From Synergistaceae bacterium (lineage in GTDB: Bacteria > Synergistota > Synergistia > Synergistales > Aminobacteriaceae): 17,923 bases of DNA. Made by a program: the position numbers and the translations under genes. Below are positions 1 to 7,537 of the stretch, one piece after another. How positions within the stretch are numbered: the first letter of the stretch is position 1; every line of letters starts with the position of its first letter. The stretch lies in the NCBI GenBank assembly GCA_031273365.1, contig JAISSA010000019.1:1-17923 (forward strand). Direction: 5' to 3'. The notes below the pieces were generated by a model. The model ran no database searches, was not told the DNA's origin, and saw nothing but the letters and a program-made list of their open reading frames with translations.

Positions 1-16
1 GGGGAGTCGCGCCTTA

Positions 17-45
17 TTGCTTTTTTAAAAATAGTGGCGTATAAT
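17..45 (+). promoter_or_regulatory. Sigma-70-type promoter of the RND efflux operon
   Basis: A -35 box TTGCTT (17-22) is followed, after a 17-base spacer, by a perfect -10 box TATAAT (40-45). Transcription should start near 52, upstream of the operator palindrome at 61-78 and of the regulator gene. The position and spacing fit an autoregulated tetR-adaptor-pump operon. The promoter is predicted from sequence alone. Confidence 0.75.
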
Positions 46-60
46 CCCGCGTTGTGGTAG

Positions 61-78
61 TTGGACCGATCGGTCGAA
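61..78. promoter_or_regulatory. Palindromic operator, probable TetR-family binding site
   Basis: The 12-base core GACCGATCGGTC (64-75) is a perfect palindrome. With one mismatched pair (63/76) the symmetry extends to TT...AA at 61-78. It lies about 12-24 bases downstream of the predicted transcription start and upstream of the TetR-type gene. A bound repressor there would block initiation or early elongation. TetR-family proteins commonly bind such palindromes next to their own gene; that this regulator binds here is inference. Confidence 0.7.
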
Positions 79-125
79 CCTGACGTTTGTCCATAATACT
101 TCTATATTGAAAGGAGCTGTTTTTC

Positions 126-761
126 ATAGTCAGACAGGAGCGGCTGGACGACGCCAAGCGGCTGCGGTTGATGGAAGCGGCGATAGAGGAGTTCGCGGAA
201 CGCGGATTCGACGCGGCTTCCTACAACAAAATCATAGAGCGCTCGGGACTCAGCAAGGGAACTGTCTACTACTACTTCGACAATAAGGACAGCCTTCTCG
301 CGACGGTGATCGAGGAGATATGTCAAAGGTTCCTGCGCACCGTCGGAGACCTCCGGCTCCCGGAGACGAAAGAGGAGTACTGGGCGACGGCGTGGGAGTA
401 CCATCAGCGGACCATCCGGTTCTTCTCCGAAAACCCCTTGCCGGGGCGCGTGATGTTTCGCCTCTCGCAGAACGAGCCCTTCTTTGACGAGCACCTGAGA
501 GGCGCTCACGATCGGGCCACGCAATTCATGAGCGCCCTGATCGTCCGGGGGCAGGAAATTGGAGCCGTGCGGAACGACCTCCCCATGGAGACGATAGAGC
601 GCCTGATGCATGCAATGGGGAGGGTTCTTTCCTCCGACATCGTCGAGGATCGCGATCTCTCGCGCGAGAATGAGGAAATAAGGGCACGTATAGAAAAATT
701 CATGAAAATGATGCATGATTTGAGTAAAAGAATATTGACTCCTGAGGAGGATTTGAGATGA
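126..761 (+). CDS. TetR/AcrR-family transcriptional regulator of the efflux operon
   Basis: This is a one-component repressor predicted to control the adaptor and RND genes that follow. The N-terminal helix-turn-helix is clear (NKIIERSGLSKGTVYYYFDN, then KDSLL), followed by an all-helical ligand-binding half. The start is unusual. A strong Shine-Dalgarno AAAGGAG lies at 110-116, and 9 bases downstream, where the start codon should be, the sequence is ATA (126-128). The frame then reads VRQERLDDAKRLRL into the first helix. The only conventional in-frame starts are TTG 168 and ATG 171; both lack a ribosome site and would remove half of helix 1. CTG 117 abuts the Shine-Dalgarno. I place the start at ATA 126, giving about 211 residues. 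The stop codon TGA (759-761) overlaps the ATG of the next gene. Confidence 0.85.
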   Translation: MVRQERLDDAKRLRLMEAAIEEFAERGFDAASYNKIIERSGLSKGTVYYYFDNKDSLLATVIEEICQRFLRTVGDLRLPETKEEYWATAWEYHQRTIRFFSENPLPGRVMFRLSQNEPFFDEHLRGAHDRATQFMSALIVRGQEIGAVRNDLPMETIERLMHAMGRVLSSDIVEDRDLSRENEEIRARIEKFMKMMHDLSKRILTPEEDLR

Positions 762-1861
762 AGGGATTTTTGAAGAAGCTGAATAAGCTCAGAGTGCTTT
801 TTTGGCTGGTCCTGGTCGGGATCGGCATCGCGGTGCTGGCAATCGAGGTTCAGGCAAAACTGAAGGAGGCCGCGGCGAACGTGGCGTCTCTGGCTCAGAC
901 GGAGGAGATACGCTATCCCGTGACCCTGGTGACGCTGACGCCCGGCACGTGGGAGACCTGGAGGAGCTATTACGGGCAGGTGAAGGCCGCCCGCACTCAG
1001 GACGTGACGTCCTATGTGCGCGAGATCGTCCAGGCCGTGCACGTTCAGGTGGGAGACCGGGTCAAAGCGGGGGCGACCGTGGTGTCCCTGCGAAAGACGG
1101 ACTACGCCGCAAACGCCCAGGCCAGCAGGACGGGCTATGAGGAGGCCAGGCTGAACTACAACCGCCTTCTGGAGCTCAGTAAAAAAGGAGGAGTGGCTCA
1201 GTCGGAGGTAGACAGGGCTTACGCCGCCATGAAGGCGCTGGAGGCCAGCGATCAGTCGTCGCGCTCGACGCTTCAGAGGACGGAATTGAAGGCCAGCATC
1301 GACGGCGTCGTCTCGGCGCGCAACGTGGAGCCGGGGGAGGTCGCGGAGGTCGGAAAGTCGCTCATCTCCATCGTCGATCCCTCCGACATGGAGGCCCGTC
1401 TGATGGTCTCCAGAAAAGATATCCACAACATCGACAAAGACACGCCGGTGGAGCTGCTCGTGGACGGCGTCTCCGGCAGGGGATGGGTCAGGCGTCTGAG
1501 CCCCGAGGCCCAGGAGGGATCCGGCCTGTATCCCGTTGTGGTGGGCCTGTCCGCCGAAAGCGGCCTCCTGCCGGGGACGTATCTGGAGGGGCGTTTCCTC
1601 GTCGAAAGGAAGCAGGACGTCATCATCGTTCCCTCGGACATCGTCATGTACCGCGGGGAGAAGAAATTCGTCTACGTCGCCAGGGGCGACAAAGCCGACC
1701 TGGTCGAGGTCGATACGGGCGAGGGACGGAACGGGCAGGTCATCGTCACCTCGGGGCTGCAGGCCGGCGACCAGCTGATCGTCAGCGGCAACAGGACCCT
1801 TTTCGATGGAGCTCTCATCTCGAAAGCCGCAGGCGCGAAAGTCGCTGACGGTCAACGGTAA
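758..1861 (+). CDS. RND efflux periplasmic adaptor (membrane-fusion protein, HlyD type)
   Basis: The adaptor links the inner-membrane RND permease to an outer-membrane channel. The 367 residues begin with a basic segment and one membrane anchor (about 13-30). There is no lipobox cysteine, so it is anchored by this helix rather than by lipid. The first lipoyl half is at about 94-111 (VHVQVGDRVKAGATVVSL), a helical hairpin at about 115-172, and the second lipoyl half at 178-207, followed by beta-barrel and membrane-proximal domains. The gene has a good Shine-Dalgarno (GAGGAGG, 744-750) and its ATG overlaps the regulator's stop in an ATGA arrangement, implying translational coupling. No outer-membrane factor gene is nearby, so the pump presumably shares a channel encoded elsewhere. 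The family call is secure; the substrate is unknown. Confidence 0.93.
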   Translation: MKGFLKKLNKLRVLFWLVLVGIGIAVLAIEVQAKLKEAAANVASLAQTEEIRYPVTLVTLTPGTWETWRSYYGQVKAARTQDVTSYVREIVQAVHVQVGDRVKAGATVVSLRKTDYAANAQASRTGYEEARLNYNRLLELSKKGGVAQSEVDRAYAAMKALEASDQSSRSTLQRTELKASIDGVVSARNVEPGEVAEVGKSLISIVDPSDMEARLMVSRKDIHNIDKDTPVELLVDGVSGRGWVRRLSPEAQEGSGLYPVVVGLSAESGLLPGTYLEGRFLVERKQDVIIVPSDIVMYRGEKKFVYVARGDKADLVEVDTGEGRNGQVIVTSGLQAGDQLIVSGNRTLFDGALISKAAGAKVADGQR

Positions 1862-1870
1862 AAGAACAGA

Positions 1871-4800
1871 ATGGGCGGATTTATACGTTTTTGCATCCGT
1901 CGCCCGGTTTTCACCTGGTGCGGCGTCATCGTTTTCGTGCTTTTGGGCTGGAGCAGCTACACCACGCTGGGCGTGACGCTCCTCCCCGACGTGGAGATTC
2001 CCTTCGTGCTGGTTCAGACGAAATATACGGGGGCCAGCCCCAACGAGATCGAGCAGCTGGTCTCGAAGCCCATTGAGGACGCCCTGGCCGACCTGGAGGA
2101 CCTCAAGAGCCTCACCAGCTACTCCCAGGACGGCGTCTCCATGGTGGCTGTCGAGATGCAGACGGGCACGGACATCGACCTGGCGCTGGTGAACGTCAAC
2201 AACAAAGTCAAGGCGGCGCGTCAGACTCTGCCGGACGACGCGGAAGAATCCATCTGCATGAAGTTCGACATCAACGCCGAGCCGTTTTTGACCGTCTCCT
2301 TCACCTCGACGTGGCCGGAAAAGGACGCGAAGAAGTACATCGAGGACAGAATAAAACCTCTGGTCGGCCGCGTCGAGGGAGTCGGTCAGGTGCAGGTCAC
2401 GGGCGGCAGGGACCGCGAAATTCAAATCATCCTGGACCCCGTGGCCCTCTCCGACTACAACGTCACGTACCAGAAAATCTGCGCCGTCGTGGCGGCCAAC
2501 AACATCACGAACCCCTCGGGCTACATCACTCAGAACACCGACGAGATATCTCTGCGTCTGGTCGGGGAATTCAACGAGGTGGACCAGCTCGAGAACATCA
2601 TCATTCCCACCGCCGCGGGCGAGCCCATCCCGCTGTCGCTTCTGGGGAAGGTCGTGGACGGCGAGGCGGACATTCGCTCCATCGCGCGGGCCAACGGCGA
2701 GCCGGTCGTCCAGATGCAGATCAGTCCCCGCGCCAACGCCGACGTGGTCACCGCGGGCAGGGAGGTCAAGAAAGATCTGGAGGCGGCCCTGAAAAACCTT
2801 CCCGAGTTCACGGCGACTTACACGCAGGACGACACCTCGTTCATCGAGATCTCGGTCAAGAACGTCATTCGGGACACGGCCGTCGGCATCGCCCTGACGG
2901 GCCTTGTCATCTACCTGTTTTTGGGACGCATCTCGGCTACGCTCATCGTCGCCGTGTCGATGCCGGTGGCGTTCATGGGGACGTTCATCCCCATGCAGGG
3001 GCTCGGCTACACGCTGAACCTGATGAGCACGCTGGGGCTGGCCCTTTCCATGGGAACCCTGGTCATGAACGCGATCCTGATCATCCAGAACATCTATCGC
3101 TACCGCGATCTGGGCTATGAACCCTTCAAGGCCGCGGAGAAGGGCACGGAGGAAATTTCCGTCTCCGTTCTGGCCGGCGTCCTGACCAACCTGGGGGTCT
3201 TCCTGCCCGTGGCTCTCATGCACGGAATGGCGGGACAGTTCCTGGCGCCCTACGCGGTGACGATCCTCTACGCGACGCTTTTGTCCCTGTGGGTGACCAT
3301 GTCCGTGACGCCCTGCATGGCGGCGCGCGTCAGGGCCAGCAGCGAAATATCTCCCGTAAGCCGCTTTCTGACCGGATGGTGGAACTGGCTCTACGAGGGA
3401 TTCAAGGACATGTTCATGTTTTTTCTTCGCCGTTCGACTCGGCATCCCATCGTCACCATGCTGATATTCATGGGGTTGATGTATGGGGCGCTGAGGCTGG
3501 GCGGGCTGATCGGCACTCAATTTACCCCCGTCGTCGACGACGGGACGATTACCGTCAATTTAACGCTTGCCAACAGCGCCTCGATCGAGGAGACCGAAAA
3601 GAAAACGCGGCTGGTGGAGGCCTTCATCGAGAGCCTTCCCGAACGGCGGGAGTACATCCGCAACGTCGTCTCGACGGTGGGGGCCTCGATGCAAAGCAGT
3701 TCCGTCAACCAATCCTCCATCGGCATTTACCTGACGGACGACCCTCTCCGTCCCTCGACGCAAAGCGTGGCGGACAAAATCCGCCCGTTCCTGGCGACGC
3801 TCGAAGGAGTGGAGTTCGCCATCAACGACACTCGCGCCGGATTCGGCGACCCCATCGAGATTCGGATCAAGGGGGAGGACATGAACGTTCTCTACTCCAT
3901 CGCGGAGGAGGTGCGGGCCAGGGGCCGCGCGATTCCCGGCGTGCGAGACCTGACCATCGAGACGGAAATGGGCAAGCCGGAGCTCCAGATTTCCCCCATT
4001 CGGTGGCGGCTTTCGCCTTTGGGCCTGAATATTTCGGACCTGGCGAGCATCGTGAAAGGCTACCTGATCGGCAATGAGTCCGGCAAGTTTCGCCGCGACG
4101 GGTTCGAGTACGACATCAAGGCCCGACTGGACCGCCAGAAGGCAGGCGACGTTTACACGGTGGCGGACCTGCCGATCATGACCGCCTACGGCCTGGTGCC
4201 TCTGAAGGAAATGGCGGACGTCGTCTGGAGGGACGCCCCCACGGAGATTCGTCGCGTCGACCGCGAGCGCGCGGTGGTCATTACGGGCAACGTGCGCTAC
4301 ATCACGGCGGGCGAGGGCAACGAGAAAATGCGACAGCTCCTCTCGACGTTCACCCTGCCGGATGGGTACTCCTTCAGCTTCGGCGGCGAGGAGGAGAGCA
4401 TGGCGGAGGAATTCGAGGAGCTCTTCCGCGCCATCGTCATCGCCATTGTGATCACTTATATCGTGGTGGCGGCCATCATGGAGTCGTGGGCCTACGCCTT
4501 CATCATCCTGCTGACGGTCCCCATGGCACTGATCGGCGTGATCCCGGCGATGCTGGTTTCGGGCACGTCCATCTCCATCTTCGCGCTGATCGGCGTGATC
4601 ATGCTGATCGGAATGGTCGTCAACAACGCCATCGTCGTCGTCGATTACGCGGAGACTCTGCGGCGCGACGAAAACGTCCATCCGTACCAGGCGATCGAGC
4701 AGGCCTCCGAGACGCGCTTCAAGTCCCTGGTCATGGCCGTCGCGACCTCGGTCGCGTCGCTGCTCCCCCTGGCGCTGTCCACCGGCGGAGCCTCGGCAAT

Positions 4801-4966
4801 GCGTTCTCCCATCGCCGTCGTCGCCATCGGCGGCCTGATCGCGGGGGGGTTTCTGGCGCTTCTGGCCATTCCCGCGGCTTACAGGATCTATTGGATGATC
4901 CGTTTTCGGCTGGGACGCAAAGAAACGATCCCAACGCCCGAACCTGGCGAAGCTCAGGCAGGATGA
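1871..4966 (+). CDS. RND-superfamily efflux permease with an altered proton-relay site
   Basis: This inner-membrane transporter of 1031 residues has the usual AcrB-like length. It has an N-terminal helix (about 10-30), a periplasmic pore domain (with YTGASPNEIEQLVSKPIED), helices 2-6, a second periplasmic domain, and helices 7-12 ending near residue 1015. The fold is intact. In helix 4, however, the family pattern LVDDAIVVVEN reads LVMNAILIIQN: M399 and N400 replace the two proton-relay aspartates (AcrB D407/D408), and Q406 replaces the following glutamate. In helix 10 the AcrB K940 position is N918 in VVNNAIVVVDY, which is common in SwrC/YerP-like pumps. The pump may therefore use another ion or mechanism. 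The gene starts 9 bases after the adaptor stop with only a weak ribosome site, so coupling is likely. The substrate cannot be read from sequence. Confidence 0.93.
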   Translation: MGGFIRFCIRRPVFTWCGVIVFVLLGWSSYTTLGVTLLPDVEIPFVLVQTKYTGASPNEIEQLVSKPIEDALADLEDLKSLTSYSQDGVSMVAVEMQTGTDIDLALVNVNNKVKAARQTLPDDAEESICMKFDINAEPFLTVSFTSTWPEKDAKKYIEDRIKPLVGRVEGVGQVQVTGGRDREIQIILDPVALSDYNVTYQKICAVVAANNITNPSGYITQNTDEISLRLVGEFNEVDQLENIIIPTAAGEPIPLSLLGKVVDGEADIRSIARANGEPVVQMQISPRANADVVTAGREVKKDLEAALKNLPEFTATYTQDDTSFIEISVKNVIRDTAVGIALTGLVIYLFLGRISATLIVAVSMPVAFMGTFIPMQGLGYTLNLMSTLGLALSMGTLVMNAILIIQNIYRYRDLGYEPFKAAEKGTEEISVSVLAGVLTNLGVFLPVALMHGMAGQFLAPYAVTILYATLLSLWVTMSVTPCMAARVRASSEISPVSRFLTGWWNWLYEGFKDMFMFFLRRSTRHPIVTMLIFMGLMYGALRLGGLIGTQFTPVVDDGTITVNLTLANSASIEETEKKTRLVEAFIESLPERREYIRNVVSTVGASMQSSSVNQSSIGIYLTDDPLRPSTQSVADKIRPFLATLEGVEFAINDTRAGFGDPIEIRIKGEDMNVLYSIAEEVRARGRAIPGVRDLTIETEMGKPELQISPIRWRLSPLGLNISDLASIVKGYLIGNESGKFRRDGFEYDIKARLDRQKAGDVYTVADLPIMTAYGLVPLKEMADVVWRDAPTEIRRVDRERAVVITGNVRYITAGEGNEKMRQLLSTFTLPDGYSFSFGGEEESMAEEFEELFRAIVIAIVITYIVVAAIMESWAYAFIILLTVPMALIGVIPAMLVSGTSISIFALIGVIMLIGMVVNNAIVVVDYAETLRRDENVHPYQAIEQASETRFKSLVMAVATSVASLLPLALSTGGASAMRSPIAVVAIGGLIAGGFLALLAIPAAYRIYWMIRFRLGRKETIPTPEPGEAQAG

Positions 4967-5014
4967 AATCTTTAAGAAAAAATAGAATTTCCTCATAATT
5001 TTTTGGAGAGGGGA

Positions 5015-5110
5015 CCAATGTCAACAGGAACCGAGAAAAATTGCGGGGCTTTTGTCTAAGAAAAAAGGGGCGGAGCCCCGCGTTTGGGCTTAATTTGTTG
5101 TTGACATTGG
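5015..5110. repeat. Palindromic intergenic repeat element, copy A, with 12-bp terminal inverted repeats
   Basis: CCAATGTCAACA (5015-5026) and its exact reverse complement (5099-5110) bound a 96-bp segment. Inside are GCGGGGCT (5043-5050) pairing with AGCCCCGC (5074-5081), and the compact hairpin GGGGC-GGA-GCCCC (5067-5079). The same interior blocks (GAGAAAAATT, GGGGCGGAGCCCC, GTTT, GGCTTAA and a right end like TTGACAwTGGA) recur at 13521-13610 and, inverted, at 13866-13942. This looks like a small non-coding dispersed repeat (MITE-like or REP-like) lying between convergent operons. It has no coding capacity. Confidence 0.75.
5061..5079 (-). terminator. Intrinsic terminator for the minus-strand operon
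   Basis: Read on the minus strand, GGGGC-TCC-GCCCC (5079-5067) is followed at once by six T residues (5066-5061), a standard rho-independent terminator. It lies about 40 bases past the end of the DUF3791 gene. On the plus strand the longer stem 5043-5050/5074-5081 followed by GTTT could also stop the efflux operon, although its T-tract is poor. The terminator is carried by repeat copy A. Confidence 0.75.
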
Positions 5111-5120
5111 AGAGGAGACT

Positions 5121-5345
5121 TTAAAGTCGAGTTTCCTCGGCGTGATGGGCTATATATTCATCAATGCTGTCGATGATGTACAGGGGACCCGTCATGTGCA
5201 GCCCCTCCCAGCAATTAATAATAAAATTGACGGCCCCGGTGCTGCTCAGATAGTTGCAGGCTTCCTGCCCGCTCATGCCTTTTTCGTCTTTGTAGAGCTC
5301 AACGCATGACGCCAGAAACCATACTTCGCCATCAAATTTGCTCAT
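5121..5345 (-). CDS. DUF3791 domain-containing small protein
   Basis: The 74-residue acidic protein has the DUF3791 pattern: an N-terminal helix with FLASCVELYKDEKGMSGQEA, then a central YLSSTGAVNFIINCWEGLHMTG stretch (shown in part) and IDSIDEYI near the end. DUF3791 proteins often sit beside DUF3990 (ADP-ribosyltransferase-like) genes and are suspected toxin-antitoxin partners; no DUF3990 gene is visible here. Its ATG (5345-5343) overlaps the TAA of the upstream small gene by one base, with the ribosome site GGAGGAA inside that gene's end, so the two are translationally coupled. The domain assignment is from memory of the family pattern; the function is unknown. Confidence 0.7.
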   Translation of the reverse strand: MSKFDGEVWFLASCVELYKDEKGMSGQEACNYLSSTGAVNFIINCWEGLHMTGPLYIIDSIDEYIAHHAEETRL

Positions 5346-5596
5346 TATTGTTCCTCCGGCCAGGTGATTTCCCCGGTTGCCAATTCTTCCTCCAGTAAAT
5401 CATAAAGAATGGGATAACCGAGACGCCACGCCTTCGTCTTTTCGGCTTCCAGCGTTTTATACAACGATGAATTATACAGGATACGGGAAGCCGCTTCCAA
5501 TGTTACCCCTCGATTATCCATCAGCAGTTTGATGATGCCTGGCGTTATCATAGCGATCACAACGGAAATATTTTTCGCGTTGTCCATCTTAATCAT
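5345..5596 (-). CDS. Small hypothetical protein coupled to DUF3791
   Basis: The protein has 83 residues and no membrane segment or signal peptide. A helical start (MIKMDNAKNISVVIAMITPG) is followed by a motif with RGVTLEAASRILYNSSLYKTL and an acidic end (LLEEELATGEITWPEEQ). The pattern of a short helical unit, LYNSxLYKxLE and YxLLxEEL resembles small proteins encoded next to DUF3791 genes, so the two probably act as a pair. The start may instead be the internal ATG at 5587; neither has a clear ribosome site. It follows nadR by 17 bases and is probably cotranscribed with it. I do not recognise a defined function. Confidence 0.6.
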   Translation of the reverse strand: MIKMDNAKNISVVIAMITPGIIKLLMDNRGVTLEAASRILYNSSLYKTLEAEKTKAWRLGYPILYDLLEEELATGEITWPEEQ

Positions 5597-5613
5597 CTTT
5601 TCTGTGAACGCGG

Positions 5614-6636
5614 TTAACCACTCAATACATTACCATAAAAATTTGAAAATTTATTGAAGCGTGCAACAATAGCGTCAACCTGCGTCATTCTTGCTTCCAA
5701 AGAGCCTTTAAGCGTGATGTAGGGAATTTTCCGTTCATTCAGATCGGCTATTATCTGCCGTTGAAATACATGGCGCTTGACGTCGCCGCTCCTGTCCCAC
5801 GTGTCGCAGTAAGGAATGTCATCGTCGCACAGGAAAAACAGGTCGTAACGCGTCTGATTTTCCAGCGCAGCCCGTGTCAAAAACTCTGTTGCGCGGCCGT
5901 GGTAGTCCAGCGAAAACATATATGTGCTGATCGCGTTCGTATCCACGAAGAGATACCTGTTCGCCCGCTGCACCGCCTCGTCCTCCAGTGTTATGTGCCC
6001 GATCGCTATTTCGTCGAATGCCTCGAGGGGGATCCTCCTGTTCACCTGATGCTTCTCCCAGTATTCTCTGCCGTACTCGGAGACAAATGCGGTGTTCCAG
6101 CGTTTTGCCATCGCCTCCGCGAGGGTTGATTTGCCTGTGGAGACCGACCCCATGAAAACAATTTTCGTTATCAGGTCGGGGTATACGACATCGTCGATGT
6201 ATTGTCTGCCGGCAAAAACGTTCTCCCTTATGCGACACCCGGATATCGGAACTGTGATGCGGGCCTCATCGACTCTCCTGTCGATTGCGCCCAGCGATTT
6301 GCTGACGTGTTCACCGTAAAATTCGCTCGAAAAAAAATGCGTTATGCGTGGCGCTCCATTCTTTTCGAGCATCGAGCGAATGCAGTTTTCTTCCTGTATC
6401 TGGTATGCTCTGTCGTGGCCGCAGCCCTTTGGGCCATTCCAGCATTCTATTACATGAACGTCGGGATACAGGCGCCGTATCCAGCCGGCACGAATCTGGA
6501 GAGGGACCGACAGAAGATCTGTAGCGTAAATCAGCAGATACATTTCGTCGACCTCTGACATCGCTGTCTCGATAAGGTACTGATGTCCTTTATGCAGCGG
6601 CGCGTATTTTCCCAAAGTCAGTCCTGTTTTTTTCAT
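5614..6636 (-). CDS. nadR: Bifunctional NMN adenylyltransferase / ribosylnicotinamide kinase (NadR-type)
   Basis: The enzyme phosphorylates nicotinamide riboside to NMN and adenylylates it to NAD in the cytoplasm. The 340 residues start with a nucleotidyltransferase domain: LTLGKYAPLHKGH with the HxGH motif at H15-H18, and ISGCRIREN at about 131-139, matching the ISTxxxR-like motif. The second half is a P-loop kinase (GSVSTGKS, 163-170; then VSEYGREYWE). The N-terminal helix-turn-helix of the enterobacterial protein is absent, as in the Haemophilus type, so it should be an enzyme only and not a repressor. Its ATG overlaps the pnuC stop (ATGA), a classic transporter-kinase pair. The frame stays open further upstream inside pnuC, but the motif position and ATGA overlap fix the start at 6636. 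Confidence 0.93.
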   Translation of the reverse strand: MKKTGLTLGKYAPLHKGHQYLIETAMSEVDEMYLLIYATDLLSVPLQIRAGWIRRLYPDVHVIECWNGPKGCGHDRAYQIQEENCIRSMLEKNGAPRITHFFSSEFYGEHVSKSLGAIDRRVDEARITVPISGCRIRENVFAGRQYIDDVVYPDLITKIVFMGSVSTGKSTLAEAMAKRWNTAFVSEYGREYWEKHQVNRRIPLEAFDEIAIGHITLEDEAVQRANRYLFVDTNAISTYMFSLDYHGRATEFLTRAALENQTRYDLFFLCDDDIPYCDTWDRSGDVKRHVFQRQIIADLNERKIPYITLKGSLEARMTQVDAIVARFNKFSNFYGNVLSG

Positions 6637-7325
6637 TGCACCGGACCTCTGGAGATTTTTGCGCCTTTGCTCCAGTTGACGTACCCATAAAAGGCGTTTA
6701 CCAGGAACGCCGCCCACATCACGCACATGATGGGGCCGTCTTCGCTGCCATGGGACCACCTCACCGCCCACATGCCCAACGAGAAGCAGTTCAAAGCGAT
6801 GTACGCTATCCACTGCTCGCGGTAACGCCACATCATGAGAAGCGTGGCAGTAATGGATAATACGTTTGTCACCGCGTCGATGTAAGGAGTATTTTGCGTT
6901 TTTATCATCGAAAGTCCATAACCCAACGACGCGATGAAGATAACGCAGACGACGGCTATGCCAGCGACAATATGAGGCCGCAATGACCTCATTGCGACGA
7001 AATCGCCGGACAGATGTCTGCGCCACATGAAAAAACCAATGATGCTGGCGGGTACAAAGAAGAAAAGGTACAGAGATACCTCTCCGTAAAGCCCATTAAC
7101 CCACGCAAGATACGCATATCCAAAATTGTTGTACATTCCGACAGGGTAATTCCAGATATGTCCTTTTGCCGCGAGGATAACGCATAATATCCCGGAAAAA
7201 AATACGGTAAAACCGAAAAGATTGTCTCCCCAGACTAAAGTCAGCCCTATTCCTGTGGCACAGAAGGCCGCTATCCATATTTTTTCGAACCTGTTCCACG
7301 AAGATAACAAAAACAGTCTGTCCAT
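6633..7325 (-). CDS. pnuC: PnuC-family nicotinamide riboside transporter
   Basis: This is an integral membrane uptake protein of 230 residues with about seven hydrophobic segments. It has PnuC hallmarks: GHIWNYPVGMYNNFGYA near residue 55, TPYIDAVTNVLS, and LLMMWRYREQWIAYIALN in the later half. PnuC imports nicotinamide riboside by facilitated diffusion, with trapping by the NadR kinase, whose gene overlaps the stop codon of this one by 4 bases. A ribosome site AAGGA lies about 9 bases before the ATG. No clear NAD-type riboswitch was recognised in the 212-base leader, which instead holds strong inverted repeats at 7415-7508. Confidence 0.92.
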   Translation of the reverse strand: MDRLFLLSSWNRFEKIWIAAFCATGIGLTLVWGDNLFGFTVFFSGILCVILAAKGHIWNYPVGMYNNFGYAYLAWVNGLYGEVSLYLFFFVPASIIGFFMWRRHLSGDFVAMRSLRPHIVAGIAVVCVIFIASLGYGLSMIKTQNTPYIDAVTNVLSITATLLMMWRYREQWIAYIALNCFSLGMWAVRWSHGSEDGPIMCVMWAAFLVNAFYGYVNWSKGAKISRGPVQ

Positions 7326-7414
7326 CGAAGCTGTCCTTTTTTTTGTGACGTTTCTTAATTATAAAAATATGCAAAAAGCGCTCAGGCCGACAGCGGTGAT
7401 TGAGGGATATGCAG

Positions 7415-7508
7415 GGAGGGAGCAGCGGGAAGCGGGCGGGTGCTGCTCCCTCCTGCGGCAAAGGCGCAGACTCAGGGGAGCGGAGCCCGCCCACATCCGC
7501 GCCCTGAG
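7415..7508. repeat. Two nested-type hairpins between the aldolase gene and pnuC
   Basis: GGAGGGAGCAGC (7415-7426) pairs perfectly with 7442-7453 around a 15-base loop. CTCAGGG (7471-7477) pairs with CCCTGAG (7502-7508), with GGGGAGCGGAGCCC inside, which resembles the core of the repeat family seen at 5067 and 13566. Neither is followed by a T-tract in the minus direction, so they are not clean intrinsic terminators. They could slow read-through from the aldolase gene into pnuC, or be decayed repeats. Confidence 0.55.
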
Positions 7509-7537
7509 CGCCGGCGAAGCCGAGGGGGCCGTGATCT

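Noticed and set aside
506..3520. A 1004-codon open frame on the minus strand opposite the adaptor and permease genes
   Set aside because: It is antisense to two clearly conserved genes, is rich in Arg, His, Asp and Gly as expected from GC-rich shadow frames, and shows no family motif.
7326..7537. NAD-type riboswitch in front of pnuC
   Set aside because: The leader is dominated by simple inverted repeats and I could not match the known motif's conserved bases.
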